Source: Marinospirillum sp. (GTDB lineage Bacteria > Pseudomonadota > Gammaproteobacteria > Pseudomonadales > Halomonadaceae). From it: a stretch of 16,573 nucleotides of DNA. Positions within the stretch are counted from its first letter, which is position 1; each line of letters starts with the position of its first letter. Made by a program: the position numbers and the translations under genes. The notes below the pieces were generated by a model that saw nothing but the letters and a program-made list of their open reading frames with translations, was not told the DNA's origin and made no database searches. The DNA lies in NCBI RefSeq assembly GCF_014859565.1, contig NZ_JACUUA010000067.1, forward strand, positions 1 through 16,573, written 5' to 3'. This document shows, piece after piece, positions 8,082 through 16,470 of this stretch.

Positions 8082-8110
8082 TTGCCAAAAAGCCTGTAAT
8101 GCCATATTTT
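8082..8110 (+). promoter_or_regulatory. Candidate promoter for the MFS transporter gene
   Basis: TTGCCA (8082-8087, five of six to the -35 consensus) is followed after exactly 17 bases by TATTTT (8105-8110, four of six to the -10 consensus). Transcription would start near 8117, which lies after the first ATG at 8099. If the promoter is real, the transporter must start downstream, most likely at the in-frame GTG at 8147. This is weak evidence taken alone. Confidence 0.3.
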
Positions 8111-9382
8111 GGTGCATCATTAACCCAACTTGGATTAACTCATCCCGTGAAGCTGAATACACGTTTTTTTCTACATGTCTTTTTACCCTTTGCGCTGGGT
8201 TATTACCTTTCTTATTTTTACCGTGTGGTGAATGCGGTGATTACCGGCCCACTGGCCGAAGAGCTGCTTCTGGGGCCGGCCACACTGGGCTGGATTGGCA
8301 GTGCCTACTTTCTTTTTTTTGCGGCGGCACAGTTGCCACTGGGTGTATTACTGGATCGATTTGATACCCGTAAAGTGGCTTCGGCCATTTTGCTGATTGC
8401 AGCCGTCGGTGCAGTGATTTTTGCTCTGGCGCAGAATGCCACCCAGCTGTGGATTGGCCGCGGCTTGATCGGACTGGGTGTTTCTGCCTGCCTGATGTCA
8501 GCATTTCGTGCTTACGCTGCGCTGGTGCCGGTTGAGCGTCTGGCTATGATCAACGGGCTGCAGCTGGCTTGCGGTGGTCTGGGTGCCCTGACCGCAACAG
8601 CACCGGCAGAATGGTTGCTGCCGTTAATCGGCTGGCGCGGCCTGTTTCTGTCACTGGCGGTACTGACGTTGCTGATAGCACTACTGATACGCCTGAGAAT
8701 TCCGGCAATCCTGTCGGCAGAAAATCGCAGCTCGGATACTCTGGGGGTGCAGATCCGTGACAGCCTGGCTATTTTCCGTCATCCGGCTTTTTTGCGTGTG
8801 GCACCTGCCAGTGTATTAAATCAGGCCTTGTATATTGCACTACTCAGCCTGTGGGCCAGTGTCTGGTTACGTGAGGTGAACGGTTATACAGCTTCAGCAG
8901 CGGCTGATCTGCTGTTCTGGTCTGCAGCAGGCATGGTGGCAGGTTTTATGGGGCTGGGATGGCTAACTACTCGACTGCAACGGATGGGACTGACCACCAC
9001 CCAGATGAGTGTAACCGGTATGCTGATTTTTTCTCTGGCGATGCTGGCACTGGTGTTACGTCTGCCTGTTTCGAGCACTCTACTGTGGGTTCTGCTGGGC
9101 TTTTTTGGCAGCTCCGGAACACTGATGTACGCTGCCTTGTCACAACAATTCCCCGGTAAACTGGCCGGACGGGTTAATACGGCATTAAATCTGCTGGTTT
9201 TTACTTCTGCATTTCTGATTCAGTGGTTGATTGGTGTGGTGATTGCACTTTGGACGCCGGATGTCAGCGGCCAATACCCACAAATGGCTTATGTTGCGGC
9301 TTTTGCTGCCATGCTGGCTGCTCAGGTGCTGGCTCTCTGCTGGTACTTTATCAACAAACCTCCTGCATCCACTGCAAGCTGA
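8099..9382 (+). CDS. Major facilitator superfamily transporter, substrate unknown
   Basis: A 427-residue (as drawn) protein with about twelve hydrophobic helices in two halves joined by a polar stretch near residues 205-230 (RLRIPAILSAENRSSDTLG). The MFS motif A is recognisable between helices 2 and 3 as GVLLDRFDTRK. The first helix region, FLPFALGYYLSYFYRVVNAVI, has the look of an MFS secondary carrier of anions or metabolites, but I cannot name a substrate. The ATG at 8099 has no Shine-Dalgarno sequence, and residues 1-16 do not look like part of the family. The in-frame GTG at 8147 would give a 411-residue protein starting MKLNTRFFLHVF, just before helix 1, and agrees with the candidate promoter. 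The gene is divergent from nagZ, convergent with ppiD, and ends at a strong terminator. Nothing in the context indicates its cargo. Confidence 0.85.
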   Translation: MPYFGASLTQLGLTHPVKLNTRFFLHVFLPFALGYYLSYFYRVVNAVITGPLAEELLLGPATLGWIGSAYFLFFAAAQLPLGVLLDRFDTRKVASAILLIAAVGAVIFALAQNATQLWIGRGLIGLGVSACLMSAFRAYAALVPVERLAMINGLQLACGGLGALTATAPAEWLLPLIGWRGLFLSLAVLTLLIALLIRLRIPAILSAENRSSDTLGVQIRDSLAIFRHPAFLRVAPASVLNQALYIALLSLWASVWLREVNGYTASAAADLLFWSAAGMVAGFMGLGWLTTRLQRMGLTTTQMSVTGMLIFSLAMLALVLRLPVSSTLLWVLLGFFGSSGTLMYAALSQQFPGKLAGRVNTALNLLVFTSAFLIQWLIGVVIALWTPDVSGQYPQMAYVAAFAAMLAAQVLALCWYFINKPPASTAS

Positions 9383-9408
9383 GGCAACCCGCTCCAGGCT
9401 CAGGACGA

Positions 9409-9439
9409 AAAAAACCGGTCTATCTCTGACCGGTTTTTT
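9409..9439. terminator. Bidirectional rho-independent terminator
   Basis: A perfect 12-base stem pairs 9409-9420 with 9428-9439 around a 7-base loop. The core is ACCGGTC/GACCGGT, flanked by A-runs on the left and T-runs on the right, so both strands read as a GC stem followed by a U-tract. It lies between the convergent stops of the transporter (9382) and ppiD (9461) and should end both transcripts. Confidence 0.95.
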
Positions 9440-9460
9440 CTGGTTCTTGTAAAGATCTGA

Positions 9461-11320
9461 TCAGCGCAGTTCGATACTGGCTTCACTTTCCAGCTGATTA
9501 ACAAACTGTGCCTGCATCCGATAACCACGATCTTCCATCAGCAATCGAGCCAGTTGTGCCAGATCACCCGAATCCTCAGTGACTTCTCCCGGTTGCACAC
9601 GAACCAACTCAATCAGTGCGGTATTACCATCTGTCGTGGCAATCACACCGGTTGCCTGCTGTTCATTCAGACGGAAGGCCTCACGGTTGATTTCACGAGG
9701 TGCATTGAGGTTATTACGGCTGGATTCAGTCAGTTGCACCCAACGCCCATTAACACTCTTACCTTGTTGCAGCTCCTGCAGAGCCGTCTCAGCTGCAGCT
9801 GTTGCCAGGGCAGCAGCTTCGCTGCGCAGTAGTTGTTGACGCACTTCAGTCGCAACCTCTTCCAACGGCTGTTGCTGGCGTGGCTGGTAAGCATCACGAG
9901 TCAGCAGCAAAAAACGACCATCGTCCAATCGCAACGGCTCGGTAATCCAACCATCTTCAACTACATCACGTGAAAAAAGTGCTTCGGCAATTGTACGCTC
10001 AGCCCAGAAACTGTTAAGCGCCTGCTTTTGCAGCCAGTCACTGGTCTGCAGTGGCAAACCGGATGCTGTTGCAACTTCAGCTAAGCTATCTGAACTGAAA
10101 CTCAGATTCCGCAGCTGTTCCAGCTTATCGCTGGTTGCTGCACGCAGCGGCTGAGCCAGAAGACGACTGTGCAACTCTTCACGCAGACTGGCAAAAGAAG
10201 GGATGGAAGCTTCTTCTTTGGCGACCAGTTGAATCAAATGCAGGCCAAACTCACTCTCAACAACCTCCGATACATCACCGGGTTGCTCAAGACCAAACAG
10301 TGCTGCTTCAAATTGGCTATCTAGGCTACCGGGTTGTACCGGCCCTAGCTCACCACCTCGACGTGCTGTAGCGACATCTTCTGACAGTTCCTGGGCCAGC
10401 TCAGCAAAATCAGTACCCGCTTGTATTGCCTCACGAGCTTCTTGCAAGCGACGGGTTGCGGCTTGTTTTTCTGCCGCATTATTAAAGGTCAGCAGGATAT
10501 GAGCCGCTGAATAACTGCTACTCTGAGCTTTACGCGAAACCACATAACGTTCATATTCTGCTTCAAGTTCTGCTTCTGTAACTGTCAAGCCTTCAGCCAG
10601 GCTCGCTGGATCAAACAACAGGTAACTGACACGGATTTGTTCCGGGGTCATAAAACGGTTTTGCTGTTGCTGATAAAACTGCTGCATCTGTTCATCAGTG
10701 ATGCTGACCTGGCTCACAAATTCATCAGCTGCAAAGATGCGGTAACGGTAATCACGCTTCTGGCCGACCAGCAGTTGAAACTCGGTCAGCTCGGATGCCA
10801 GTACAAACTCGCTGTCTGACAAACCATTCAGTAGCTGTTGGTTCAGCAGGTCAGCACGAAGTTGCTCTCTGAACGTACCGGGTGTCAGTCCTTCGCGCTG
10901 CAACAACTGAGTGTAGGTATCCTGGTTAAAACGTCCGTTCTGATCCTGAAAGGCATTCATACGAACAATCTGACGTTCGATCTGACGATCAGAGACCCGC
11001 ATGTTCAATTGTTGTACCTTCTGGCGCAGCAGCTCTTCCTGAATCAGCTGATTCAGTGCGAACTGGCGCAGCAGGTTCATATCCAGCTGATCGGGATCGA
11101 TCTGTCCACCCTGCAACAACTGGCGCATCTGTTGCTGAGCAACACGATCCACCTGTATCTGGCTAATGGTTTCACCATTGATCTTCGCCACTTCATTCGG
11201 GTCTCCCCGCATGGCGGTGAACAATGAATCCATACCCCACATGGAAAACGCTATGGCGATCAGGCCAACGAGGAAATAAGCCACTATCCCTTTGGATTTC
11301 TCTCTGATTTTTACAAGCAT
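9461..11320 (-). CDS. ppiD: Periplasmic folding chaperone / parvulin-type PPIase PpiD
   Basis: A 619-residue inner-membrane protein with a short cytoplasmic N-terminus, one membrane anchor at about residues 12-30 and a large periplasmic part that helps proteins leaving the Sec translocon. The region from about 40 to 190 is SurA-like chaperone sequence (VAKINGETIS, then a Gln-rich helical stretch). A single parvulin domain spans about 266-366 (AAHILL, GGELGPVQPGS, FGLHLIQLV), followed by a second helical chaperone part. E. coli PpiD (623 residues) has the same plan and an inactive parvulin domain; activity here is unknown. The frame is open upstream to a TTG at 11341, but the ATG at 11320 gives the family start MLVKIREKSKG and has GAGGG just upstream. 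It lies after hupB, behind a terminator and with its own promoter. Confidence 0.95.
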   Translation of the reverse strand: MLVKIREKSKGIVAYFLVGLIAIAFSMWGMDSLFTAMRGDPNEVAKINGETISQIQVDRVAQQQMRQLLQGGQIDPDQLDMNLLRQFALNQLIQEELLRQKVQQLNMRVSDRQIERQIVRMNAFQDQNGRFNQDTYTQLLQREGLTPGTFREQLRADLLNQQLLNGLSDSEFVLASELTEFQLLVGQKRDYRYRIFAADEFVSQVSITDEQMQQFYQQQQNRFMTPEQIRVSYLLFDPASLAEGLTVTEAELEAEYERYVVSRKAQSSSYSAAHILLTFNNAAEKQAATRRLQEAREAIQAGTDFAELAQELSEDVATARRGGELGPVQPGSLDSQFEAALFGLEQPGDVSEVVESEFGLHLIQLVAKEEASIPSFASLREELHSRLLAQPLRAATSDKLEQLRNLSFSSDSLAEVATASGLPLQTSDWLQKQALNSFWAERTIAEALFSRDVVEDGWITEPLRLDDGRFLLLTRDAYQPRQQQPLEEVATEVRQQLLRSEAAALATAAAETALQELQQGKSVNGRWVQLTESSRNNLNAPREINREAFRLNEQQATGVIATTDGNTALIELVRVQPGEVTEDSGDLAQLARLLMEDRGYRMQAQFVNQLESEASIELR

Positions 11321-11366
11321 GCAGCCCTCATCTCCAGGCAAGGCAAAAGGAAAAGTTCAACGCCGG

Positions 11367-11395
11367 ATTATAGCGCTTTACCGTACAACAACCAA
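11367..11395 (-). promoter_or_regulatory. Sigma-70-type promoter for ppiD
   Basis: On the minus strand a perfect TATAAT (11367-11372) stands 17 bases from TTGGTT (11390-11395). Transcription should start near 11360, giving a leader of about 40 bases to the ppiD ATG at 11320. Together with the terminator just upstream, this makes ppiD its own transcription unit. Confidence 0.75.
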
Positions 11396-11412
11396 TCAGG
11401 GAAAAAGCCTGC

Positions 11413-11440
11413 AAAAAAAAACGCACCTCAAGGGGTGCGC
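11413..11440 (-). terminator. Rho-independent terminator after hupB
   Basis: On the minus strand the stem CGCACC/GGTGCG (11434-11439 pairing with 11422-11427, 6-base loop) is followed by nine U residues (11421 to 11413). It starts about 20 bases past the hupB stop and ends the hupB transcript before the ppiD promoter. Confidence 0.93.
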
Positions 11441-11458
11441 TTTAATGGTCGGTTAAAC

Positions 11459-11731
11459 TCAGTTGACTGCGTCTTTCAGACCCTTGCCAGGCTTGAAGCT
11501 CGGAACCTTGGCAGCAGCAATCTGAATTTCAGCACCAGTCTGTGGGTTGCGACCGGTACGTGCTGCACGCTCTTTGACAGTAAAAGTACCAAAACCTACC
11601 AGTGAAACGCTATCACCCTTCTGCAGAGCAGTGGTTACTGTATCCAGCACGGCATCCAGCGCACGGCCAGCAGCAGCCTTAGGAAGATCTGCGTTGGTTG
11701 CGATAGCATCAATCAATTCTGACTTATTCAC
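11459..11731 (-). CDS. hupB: DNA-binding protein HU-beta
   Basis: A 90-residue nucleoid protein, exactly the usual HU length, that bends and compacts DNA as a dimer. Visible features are [11 protein letters not shown] at the start, the [14 protein letters not shown] strand pair (45-58) and the beta-arm tip GRNPQTG with the intercalating proline P63. The sequence ends GKGLKDAVN. The frame stays open 19 codons upstream, but HU homology fixes the start at a GTG (11729-11731), preceded by a purine-rich GGGGTGGAAGA ribosome site at 11732-11742. The gene lies between lon and ppiD, the conserved order, and has its own terminator. In E. coli, free HU subunits are Lon substrates. The 178 bases up to lon hold a hairpin at 11873-11895 and no promoter that I would defend. 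Confidence 0.97.
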   Translation of the reverse strand: MNKSELIDAIATNADLPKAAAGRALDAVLDTVTTALQKGDSVSLVGFGTFTVKERAARTGRNPQTGAEIQIAAAKVPSFKPGKGLKDAVN

Positions 11732-11872
11732 TCTTCCACCCCTTTTTTGGTATTTAACAAGCTTCTGTTCCGTAAAGATTTGGCTCAACGTCCAGAATGC
11801 AAGTATTACTTCATTAAAAACAACTCAAGTAGCTGTATCAGCCGTATGGCGTGTATCTTAGCCTCTAAAGCC

Positions 11873-11895
11873 GCCTCAGGGAAATACCCTGAGGC
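11873..11895 (-). terminator. Strong stem-loop after lon, possible terminator
   Basis: A perfect 9-base stem, GCCTCAGGG (11873-11881) with CCCTGAGGC (11887-11895), around a 5-base loop, 15 bases past the lon stop. On the lon strand it is followed by GGCTTTAG, not a clear U-tract. It may be a weak terminator, an mRNA 3' end stabiliser or a processing signal. Its position between lon and hupB suggests that it marks the 3' end of the lon message. Confidence 0.55.
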
Positions 11896-11909
11896 AATTA
11901 TTTGGCGAT

Positions 11910-14345
11910 TTAGTGGGTTCCAGGTCTTGAATCAGCAACGAGTTCTTCTTTTTTTCCTAACGCCTCGATTGTCAAGGGTTCTGGGTGCTCCGCCAGGGCG
12001 ACATCCAGCACCTGATCAATCCATTTGACCGGCAGAATTTTCAGCGGCCCCTTAATGCTGTCAGGGATTTCTTTCAGATCCCGTTCGTTATCCTGTGGAA
12101 TCAGCACAGTTTTGATGCCACCCCGACGCGCCGCCAGCAATTTTTCTTTTAATCCACCGATCTGCATCACTTCACCACGCAGGTTGATCTCGCCGGTCAT
12201 GGCAACATCCGAACGAATCGGGATGCCGGTAAAGGCCGACACCAGAGCAGTACACATACTGATACCAGCACTGGGGCCGTCTTTGGGTGTTGCACCTTCT
12301 GGTACGTGGATGTGAATGTCTTTTTTCTCGAACAGCTCAGGATCAATACCCAGCGCCATACAGCGGCTTCTGACTACAGTCAGAGCGGCCTGAATGGACT
12401 CCTGCATCACTTCGCCCAGCGAGCCCGTTTTCACCAGACGTGCTTTACCAGGCATGATGGCGGCTTCAATGCTGAGTAACTCACCACCCACGCTAGTCCA
12501 GGCCAGACCAGTCACACGACCGATCTGGTTCTCAGCATCCGCTAAGCCATAGTTGTACTTACGCACACCAAGATAATGCTCAATGGCCGTGGCATCAATT
12601 TTAACAGGCGCCTGAACCTTGCCTTCACCCAGCTCTCGCACCACCTTGCGGCAGACACGGGTAATTTGGCGTTCCAGCTCACGTACACCGGCTTCACGGC
12701 TGTAATAACGGATCATTTCCAACAGCGCTGCCTGTTCAAACCCGGCCTCTGTACCTTTTAGACCGGCATTTTCCATCTGTTTAGGCACTAGATACCGCTC
12801 AGCGATATTGGTTTTTTCGTCTTCGGTATAACCGGGCAAACGCACCACTTCCATACGATCCAGCAGTGGTGCTGGAATATTCATGGAGTTGGCGGTACAG
12901 ATGAATAACACTTCAGACAGGTCAAAATCCACTTCCAGATAATGATCACTGAACTTGCTGTTTTGCTCTGGATCCAGCACTTCCAGTAGGGCTGAAGATG
13001 GATCACCTCGGTGATCCATACCCAGCTTGTCGATTTCATCCAGCAAGAACAGCGGGTTTTTGACATTAACCTTGGACAGTTTCTGGATCAACTTGCCAGG
13101 CATGGAGCCGATATAAGTACGGCGGTGACCACGGATTTCTGCTTCATCCCGCACACCACCCAATGCCATACGAACATATTTACGATTTACTGCACGGGCA
13201 ATGGATTGACCTAGCGAGGTTTTACCAACACCGGGTGGCCCCACTAGACACAACACGGAGCCTTTGATTTTTTTAACGCGCTGTTGTACAGCCAGATAAT
13301 CTAAAATTCGCTCTTTAACTTCTTCCAGACCGTAATGATCTGCATCGAGAATTTCGGAAGCCTTTTTCAGATCAATTCCGGCGCGCGAACGTTTTTTCCA
13401 GGGCAGGCTCACCATCCAGTCCAGATAACCCCGCACTACCGTGGCTTCAGCCGAGGTGGGCGACATCATTTTTAGCTTGCTGAGTTCACTGCTGGCTTTT
13501 TCTTTAGCATCAGCCGGCATTCCGCAAGCTTCAATCTTTTTAGTCAGCTGCTCAATTTCGTTACCACTGTTTTCCAGATCACCCATTTCTTTCTGAATGG
13601 CCTTCATCTGCTCATTCAGATAATACTCACGCTGAGTTTTTTCCATCTGCTGCTTAACACGGGCACGGATACGCTTCTCTACCTGCAGCAGATCGATCTC
13701 TTCCTCAATCTGCGCCATCAGACACTCAATGCGATCCCGTACCTTGTCCAGTTCCAGCAACTGCTGTTTGTCTTTTACACTCAGCGACATATGAGCAGAA
13801 ATGGTATCGACCATACGGGTTGGATCAGCAATGCTCTGCAGGCTGTTTAATACTTCAGCCGGTACTTTTTTGGACAGTTTTACATACTGCTCAAATTGAC
13901 CCAGTAAAACACGGGTTAAGACTTCCTGTTCTCGCTCGGAGAGGATTTCACTCTGCAGCAGCTCACCTTCTGCCACCACATAACTAACCGGCTCACCCTG
14001 GGCATTAACATCATCAATGTGTTGCACATCCAGCAAACGAGCACGCTGTTCACCTTCGATCAGCACTTTTACTGTACCATCAGGCAAGCGCAATAACTGC
14101 AGGATACTGGCAAGAGTACCAATGGTGTAGAGATCCTCAATCTCGGGATCGTCAATCTCGGCATCCTTCTGTGCCAGCAGAAAAACTTTTTTATCACTGG
14201 CCATGGCTGCTTCCAGCGCATGAATGGATTTTTCCCGCCCCACAAACAATGGAATCACCATTTGCGGATAAACGACCACATCCCGCAGGGGCAAAAGGGG
14301 TAACTCAAATACTGCAGGTGCAGTTGTATCTTTTTGCTGGGACAT
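11910..14345 (-). CDS. lon: ATP-dependent protease Lon
   Basis: An 811-residue LonA protease that degrades misfolded and short-lived regulatory proteins in the cytoplasm. The N-terminal substrate-binding domain opens with LPLLPLRDVVVYPQMVIPLF. A coiled-coil stretch runs at about 215-260. The AAA+ module has Walker A GPPGVGKT (K375) and Walker B LFLLDEIDKL. The protease domain has the Ser-Lys dyad, S692 in KDGPSAG and K735 in GGLKEK. It is longer than E. coli Lon (784), partly through a polar C-terminal tail of about 14 extra residues. The ATG at 14345 follows GAGGG by about nine bases. This site lies in a small AGAGG/CCTCT palindrome (14349-14360) that might mask it. A terminator separates it from clpX, so it has its own promoter, but no clear sigma-70 or sigma-32 site was found in the 68 bases available. 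Confidence 0.98.
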   Translation of the reverse strand: MSQQKDTTAPAVFELPLLPLRDVVVYPQMVIPLFVGREKSIHALEAAMASDKKVFLLAQKDAEIDDPEIEDLYTIGTLASILQLLRLPDGTVKVLIEGEQRARLLDVQHIDDVNAQGEPVSYVVAEGELLQSEILSEREQEVLTRVLLGQFEQYVKLSKKVPAEVLNSLQSIADPTRMVDTISAHMSLSVKDKQQLLELDKVRDRIECLMAQIEEEIDLLQVEKRIRARVKQQMEKTQREYYLNEQMKAIQKEMGDLENSGNEIEQLTKKIEACGMPADAKEKASSELSKLKMMSPTSAEATVVRGYLDWMVSLPWKKRSRAGIDLKKASEILDADHYGLEEVKERILDYLAVQQRVKKIKGSVLCLVGPPGVGKTSLGQSIARAVNRKYVRMALGGVRDEAEIRGHRRTYIGSMPGKLIQKLSKVNVKNPLFLLDEIDKLGMDHRGDPSSALLEVLDPEQNSKFSDHYLEVDFDLSEVLFICTANSMNIPAPLLDRMEVVRLPGYTEDEKTNIAERYLVPKQMENAGLKGTEAGFEQAALLEMIRYYSREAGVRELERQITRVCRKVVRELGEGKVQAPVKIDATAIEHYLGVRKYNYGLADAENQIGRVTGLAWTSVGGELLSIEAAIMPGKARLVKTGSLGEVMQESIQAALTVVRSRCMALGIDPELFEKKDIHIHVPEGATPKDGPSAGISMCTALVSAFTGIPIRSDVAMTGEINLRGEVMQIGGLKEKLLAARRGGIKTVLIPQDNERDLKEIPDSIKGPLKILPVKWIDQVLDVALAEHPEPLTIEALGKKEELVADSRPGTH

Positions 14346-14413
14346 CGCAGAGGACCCTCTTCAAGTTCGTTCGGCCAGTCCGGCGCGTAATGTGTCTATA
14401 TGGTGGCTCAGGA

Positions 14414-14451
14414 GCAAGAAAAAAAGGGCTCAAGGCCCCTTTTTTTCTTGC
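14414..14451. terminator. Bidirectional rho-independent terminator between clpX and lon
   Basis: A perfect 15-base stem pairs 14414-14428 with 14437-14451 around an 8-base loop. Each arm is a GGG/CCC core next to a run of seven A or T and then AAG/CTT, so the structure reads as a terminator on either strand. It starts about 30 bases after the clpX stop on the minus strand and ends the clpP-clpX message 68 bases before lon. Confidence 0.93.
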
Positions 14452-14481
14452 AGTGACTTCAACAAGGTTGTGGGCAAAGGC

Positions 14482-15756
14482 TTAACCCCTGTTAACAGCC
14501 AACTGTTCCAGCTCATCATTTTCAAAGAGCATCAGAGGTTTGGCATCACCCTGAATGACCTTCTCATCCACCACTACCTTCGCAACATGATCCAGTGAAG
14601 GAATTTCGTACATAGTATCGAGCAGTATATTTTCCATAATGGATCTTAAACCACGTGCACCGGTTTTACGTTCCAAGGCTTTCTTAGCAACGGCACGCAG
14701 GGCTTCCTCACGGAATTCCAGATCTACACCTTCCATTTCAAAAAGTCGGGCGTATTGTTTGACCAGGGCATTTTTTGGCTCAGTCAGAATCTGGATCAGT
14801 GCATCTTCATCCAGCTCTGTCAGGGTAGCCACTACAGGCAAACGACCAATGAACTCCGGGATCAGGCCAAAACGCACTAGATCTTCCGGTTCAATTTCGG
14901 TCAGCGCTTCACCCAGTACCTTGTCTTCCTGCTTGCTTTTGATTTCCGCACTAAAACCGATACCACCCTTTTCAGTACGGGCACGGATCACTTTTTCCAG
15001 ACCGGCAAAAGCACCACCACAGATAAACAGCATGTTGCTGGTATCCACCTGCAAAAACTCTTGCTGGGGGTGCTTGCGACCACCCTGAGGGGGTACAGAA
15101 GCAACCGTACCTTCGATTAATTTGAGCAGAGCCTGCTGCACACCCTCACCAGAAACGTCACGGGTGATGGATGGGTTATCAGACTTGCGGGAAATCTTGT
15201 CGATTTCATCGATGTAAACGATGCCGCGTTGTGCACGCTCAACATCATAATCACACTTTTGCAGTAATTTCTGAATGATGTTTTCAACATCTTCACCCAC
15301 ATAACCGGCTTCGGTCAGGGTAGTAGCATCCGCCATGGTGAAAGGAACATTCAGCATTCGCGCCAGAGTTTCTGCCAGCAGGGTTTTACCTGAACCTGTC
15401 GGCCCGATCAGCAGAATATTGCTTTTACCCAGCTCAACATCTTTGCCGTTGCCACCCTGAGTACGCAACCGCTTGTAATGATTGTAAACCGCTACAGCCA
15501 GCACCATTTTGGCGCGATCCTGGCCAATCACATAGTCATCCAGATGAGTACGAATTTCCTTTGGAACCGGCAAGCGCTCATCTTCATCGCCCAGCTCTTC
15601 TTGCAACTCGTTACGAATGATATCGGTGCACAGCGAAACGCAGTCATCACAGATATAGACCGATGGCCCTGCGATCAGCTTTTTCACCTCATCCTGGCTT
15701 TTGCCACAGAATGAACAATACAAAAGCTTGTCTTTACTTTTTTTGCCTTCGGCCAT
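14482..15756 (-). CDS. clpX: ATP-dependent Clp protease ATP-binding subunit ClpX
   Basis: A 424-residue AAA+ unfoldase, the same length as E. coli ClpX, that unfolds tagged substrates and feeds them to ClpP. The N-terminal zinc-binding domain has four cysteines, C14/C17 (CSFC) and C36/C39 (CDDC). Walker A is GPTGSGKT (K124) and Walker B is IVYIDEIDK. The IGF loop that docks into ClpP is I266-F268, within GGIGFSAE. The small-domain sensor-2 segment is [20 protein letters not shown]. The ATG at 15756 has GGGG seven bases upstream. It follows clpP by 66 bases, which contain a hairpin at 15781-15804, and ends at a strong terminator. All the features needed for a working ClpXP partner are present. 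Confidence 0.98.
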   Translation of the reverse strand: MAEGKKSKDKLLYCSFCGKSQDEVKKLIAGPSVYICDDCVSLCTDIIRNELQEELGDEDERLPVPKEIRTHLDDYVIGQDRAKMVLAVAVYNHYKRLRTQGGNGKDVELGKSNILLIGPTGSGKTLLAETLARMLNVPFTMADATTLTEAGYVGEDVENIIQKLLQKCDYDVERAQRGIVYIDEIDKISRKSDNPSITRDVSGEGVQQALLKLIEGTVASVPPQGGRKHPQQEFLQVDTSNMLFICGGAFAGLEKVIRARTEKGGIGFSAEIKSKQEDKVLGEALTEIEPEDLVRFGLIPEFIGRLPVVATLTELDEDALIQILTEPKNALVKQYARLFEMEGVDLEFREEALRAVAKKALERKTGARGLRSIMENILLDTMYEIPSLDHVAKVVVDEKVIQGDAKPLMLFENDELEQLAVNRG

Positions 15757-15780
15757 GTTTAACCCCGTTTACTTCGGTAT

Positions 15781-15804
15781 TTATCCCGCATCTCTGCAGG
15801 ATAA
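15781..15804 (-). other. Stem-loop in the clpP-clpX intergenic space
   Basis: TTATCC (15781-15786) pairs with GGATAA (15799-15804), and inside it GCA (15788-15790) pairs with TGC (15795-15797) around a TCTC loop, with one C-A mismatch. There is no U-tract, so full termination is unlikely. It could set the clpP:clpX ratio by partial termination, mRNA processing or stability. It lies 18 bases past the clpP stop. Confidence 0.5.
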
Positions 15805-15822
15805 CACTACTTAACTGCCTGA

Positions 15823-16440
15823 TCAGATAGGACGCTTTTCCAGCATCTTATCGATGAGTCCATATTCTACCGCAGTTGACCCATCCATGAAATTATCACG
15901 ATCAGTATCCTTGGCAATGGTTTTGATATTTTGCCCGGTGTGGTGCGCCAGAATTTTGTTGAGCTTGTCACGGATGCCCAGAATTTCACGAGTATGGATT
16001 TCGATATCTGAAGCCTGTCCCTGAAAGCCACCCAAAGGCTGGTGAATCATCATGCGGGAATTAGGCAGGCAATAACGCTTGCCCTTGGCACCACCAGCCA
16101 GTAACAAGGCACCCATGCTGGCGGCCTGACCAATACACATGGTCGAAACATCCGGCTTGATGAACTGCATGGTATCATAAATCGACATGCCCGCAGTGAC
16201 AGAACCACCCGGTGAATTGATATACAGACTGATGTCTTTGTCGGGATTTTCTGACTCAAGAAACAACAACTGAGCCACAATCAGGTTGGCCATGTAATCT
16301 TCCACCTGACCCACCACAAAAATAATACGTTCCTTCAGCAGGCGCGAATAAATATCATAAGCACGCTCACCTCGGGCTGATTGCTCAACCACCATTGGCA
16401 CCAGGCCGCCGGCATTTTGAATATCCAGATTTTTCAACAT
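15823..16440 (-). CDS. clpP: ATP-dependent Clp protease proteolytic subunit ClpP
   Basis: A 205-residue serine peptidase that forms a double heptamer ring and degrades proteins delivered by ClpX. The catalytic triad is S108 (GQAASMGA), H133 (MMIHQPLGG) and D182 (DTDRDNF), with the E. coli spacing. The N-terminal region through [25 protein letters not shown] is typical, and the first residues probably form a short processed propeptide. The ATG at 16440 has GGGGA six bases upstream. Another ATG lies 15 codons in (MVVEQ) but would lose the leader. It is the first gene of the clpP-clpX message. In most relatives tig (trigger factor) lies directly upstream; here the window ends at a repeat 99 bases upstream, so tig is either outside or displaced. 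Confidence 0.98.
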   Translation of the reverse strand: MLKNLDIQNAGGLVPMVVEQSARGERAYDIYSRLLKERIIFVVGQVEDYMANLIVAQLLFLESENPDKDISLYINSPGGSVTAGMSIYDTMQFIKPDVSTMCIGQAASMGALLLAGGAKGKRYCLPNSRMMIHQPLGGFQGQASDIEIHTREILGIRDKLNKILAHHTGQNIKTIAKDTDRDNFMDGSTAVEYGLIDKMLEKRPI

Positions 16441-16461
16441 CGTGCATCCCCAAAAGGTTAG

Positions 16462-16470
16462 GTTATAGCA
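16462..16470 (-). promoter_or_regulatory. Candidate extended -10 promoter for clpP, within inverted repeats
   Basis: On the minus strand TG at 16469-16470, one base, then TATAAC (16462-16467) matches an extended -10 element. No convincing -35 is seen. The site is spanned by two dyads: TTAGG/CCTAA (16458-16462 and 16471-16475) and GGTTAG/CTAACC (16456-16461 and 16477-16482), which could form an operator. The leader to the clpP ATG would be about 15 bases. No sigma-32 consensus was found. Confidence 0.4.

Noticed and set aside
10838..11227. 129-codon plus-strand frame inside ppiD, and other long antisense frames inside mfd, mscS and clpX
   Set aside because: They are shadows of strongly supported genes on the other strand or frame, with no domain, ribosome site or independent support.
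11371..11379. AGCGCTTTA-like string shared with the edge repeat
   Set aside because: Only about nine bases match, with no hairpin or GC-rich tail around it. It falls in the ppiD promoter spacer and is likely coincidence.
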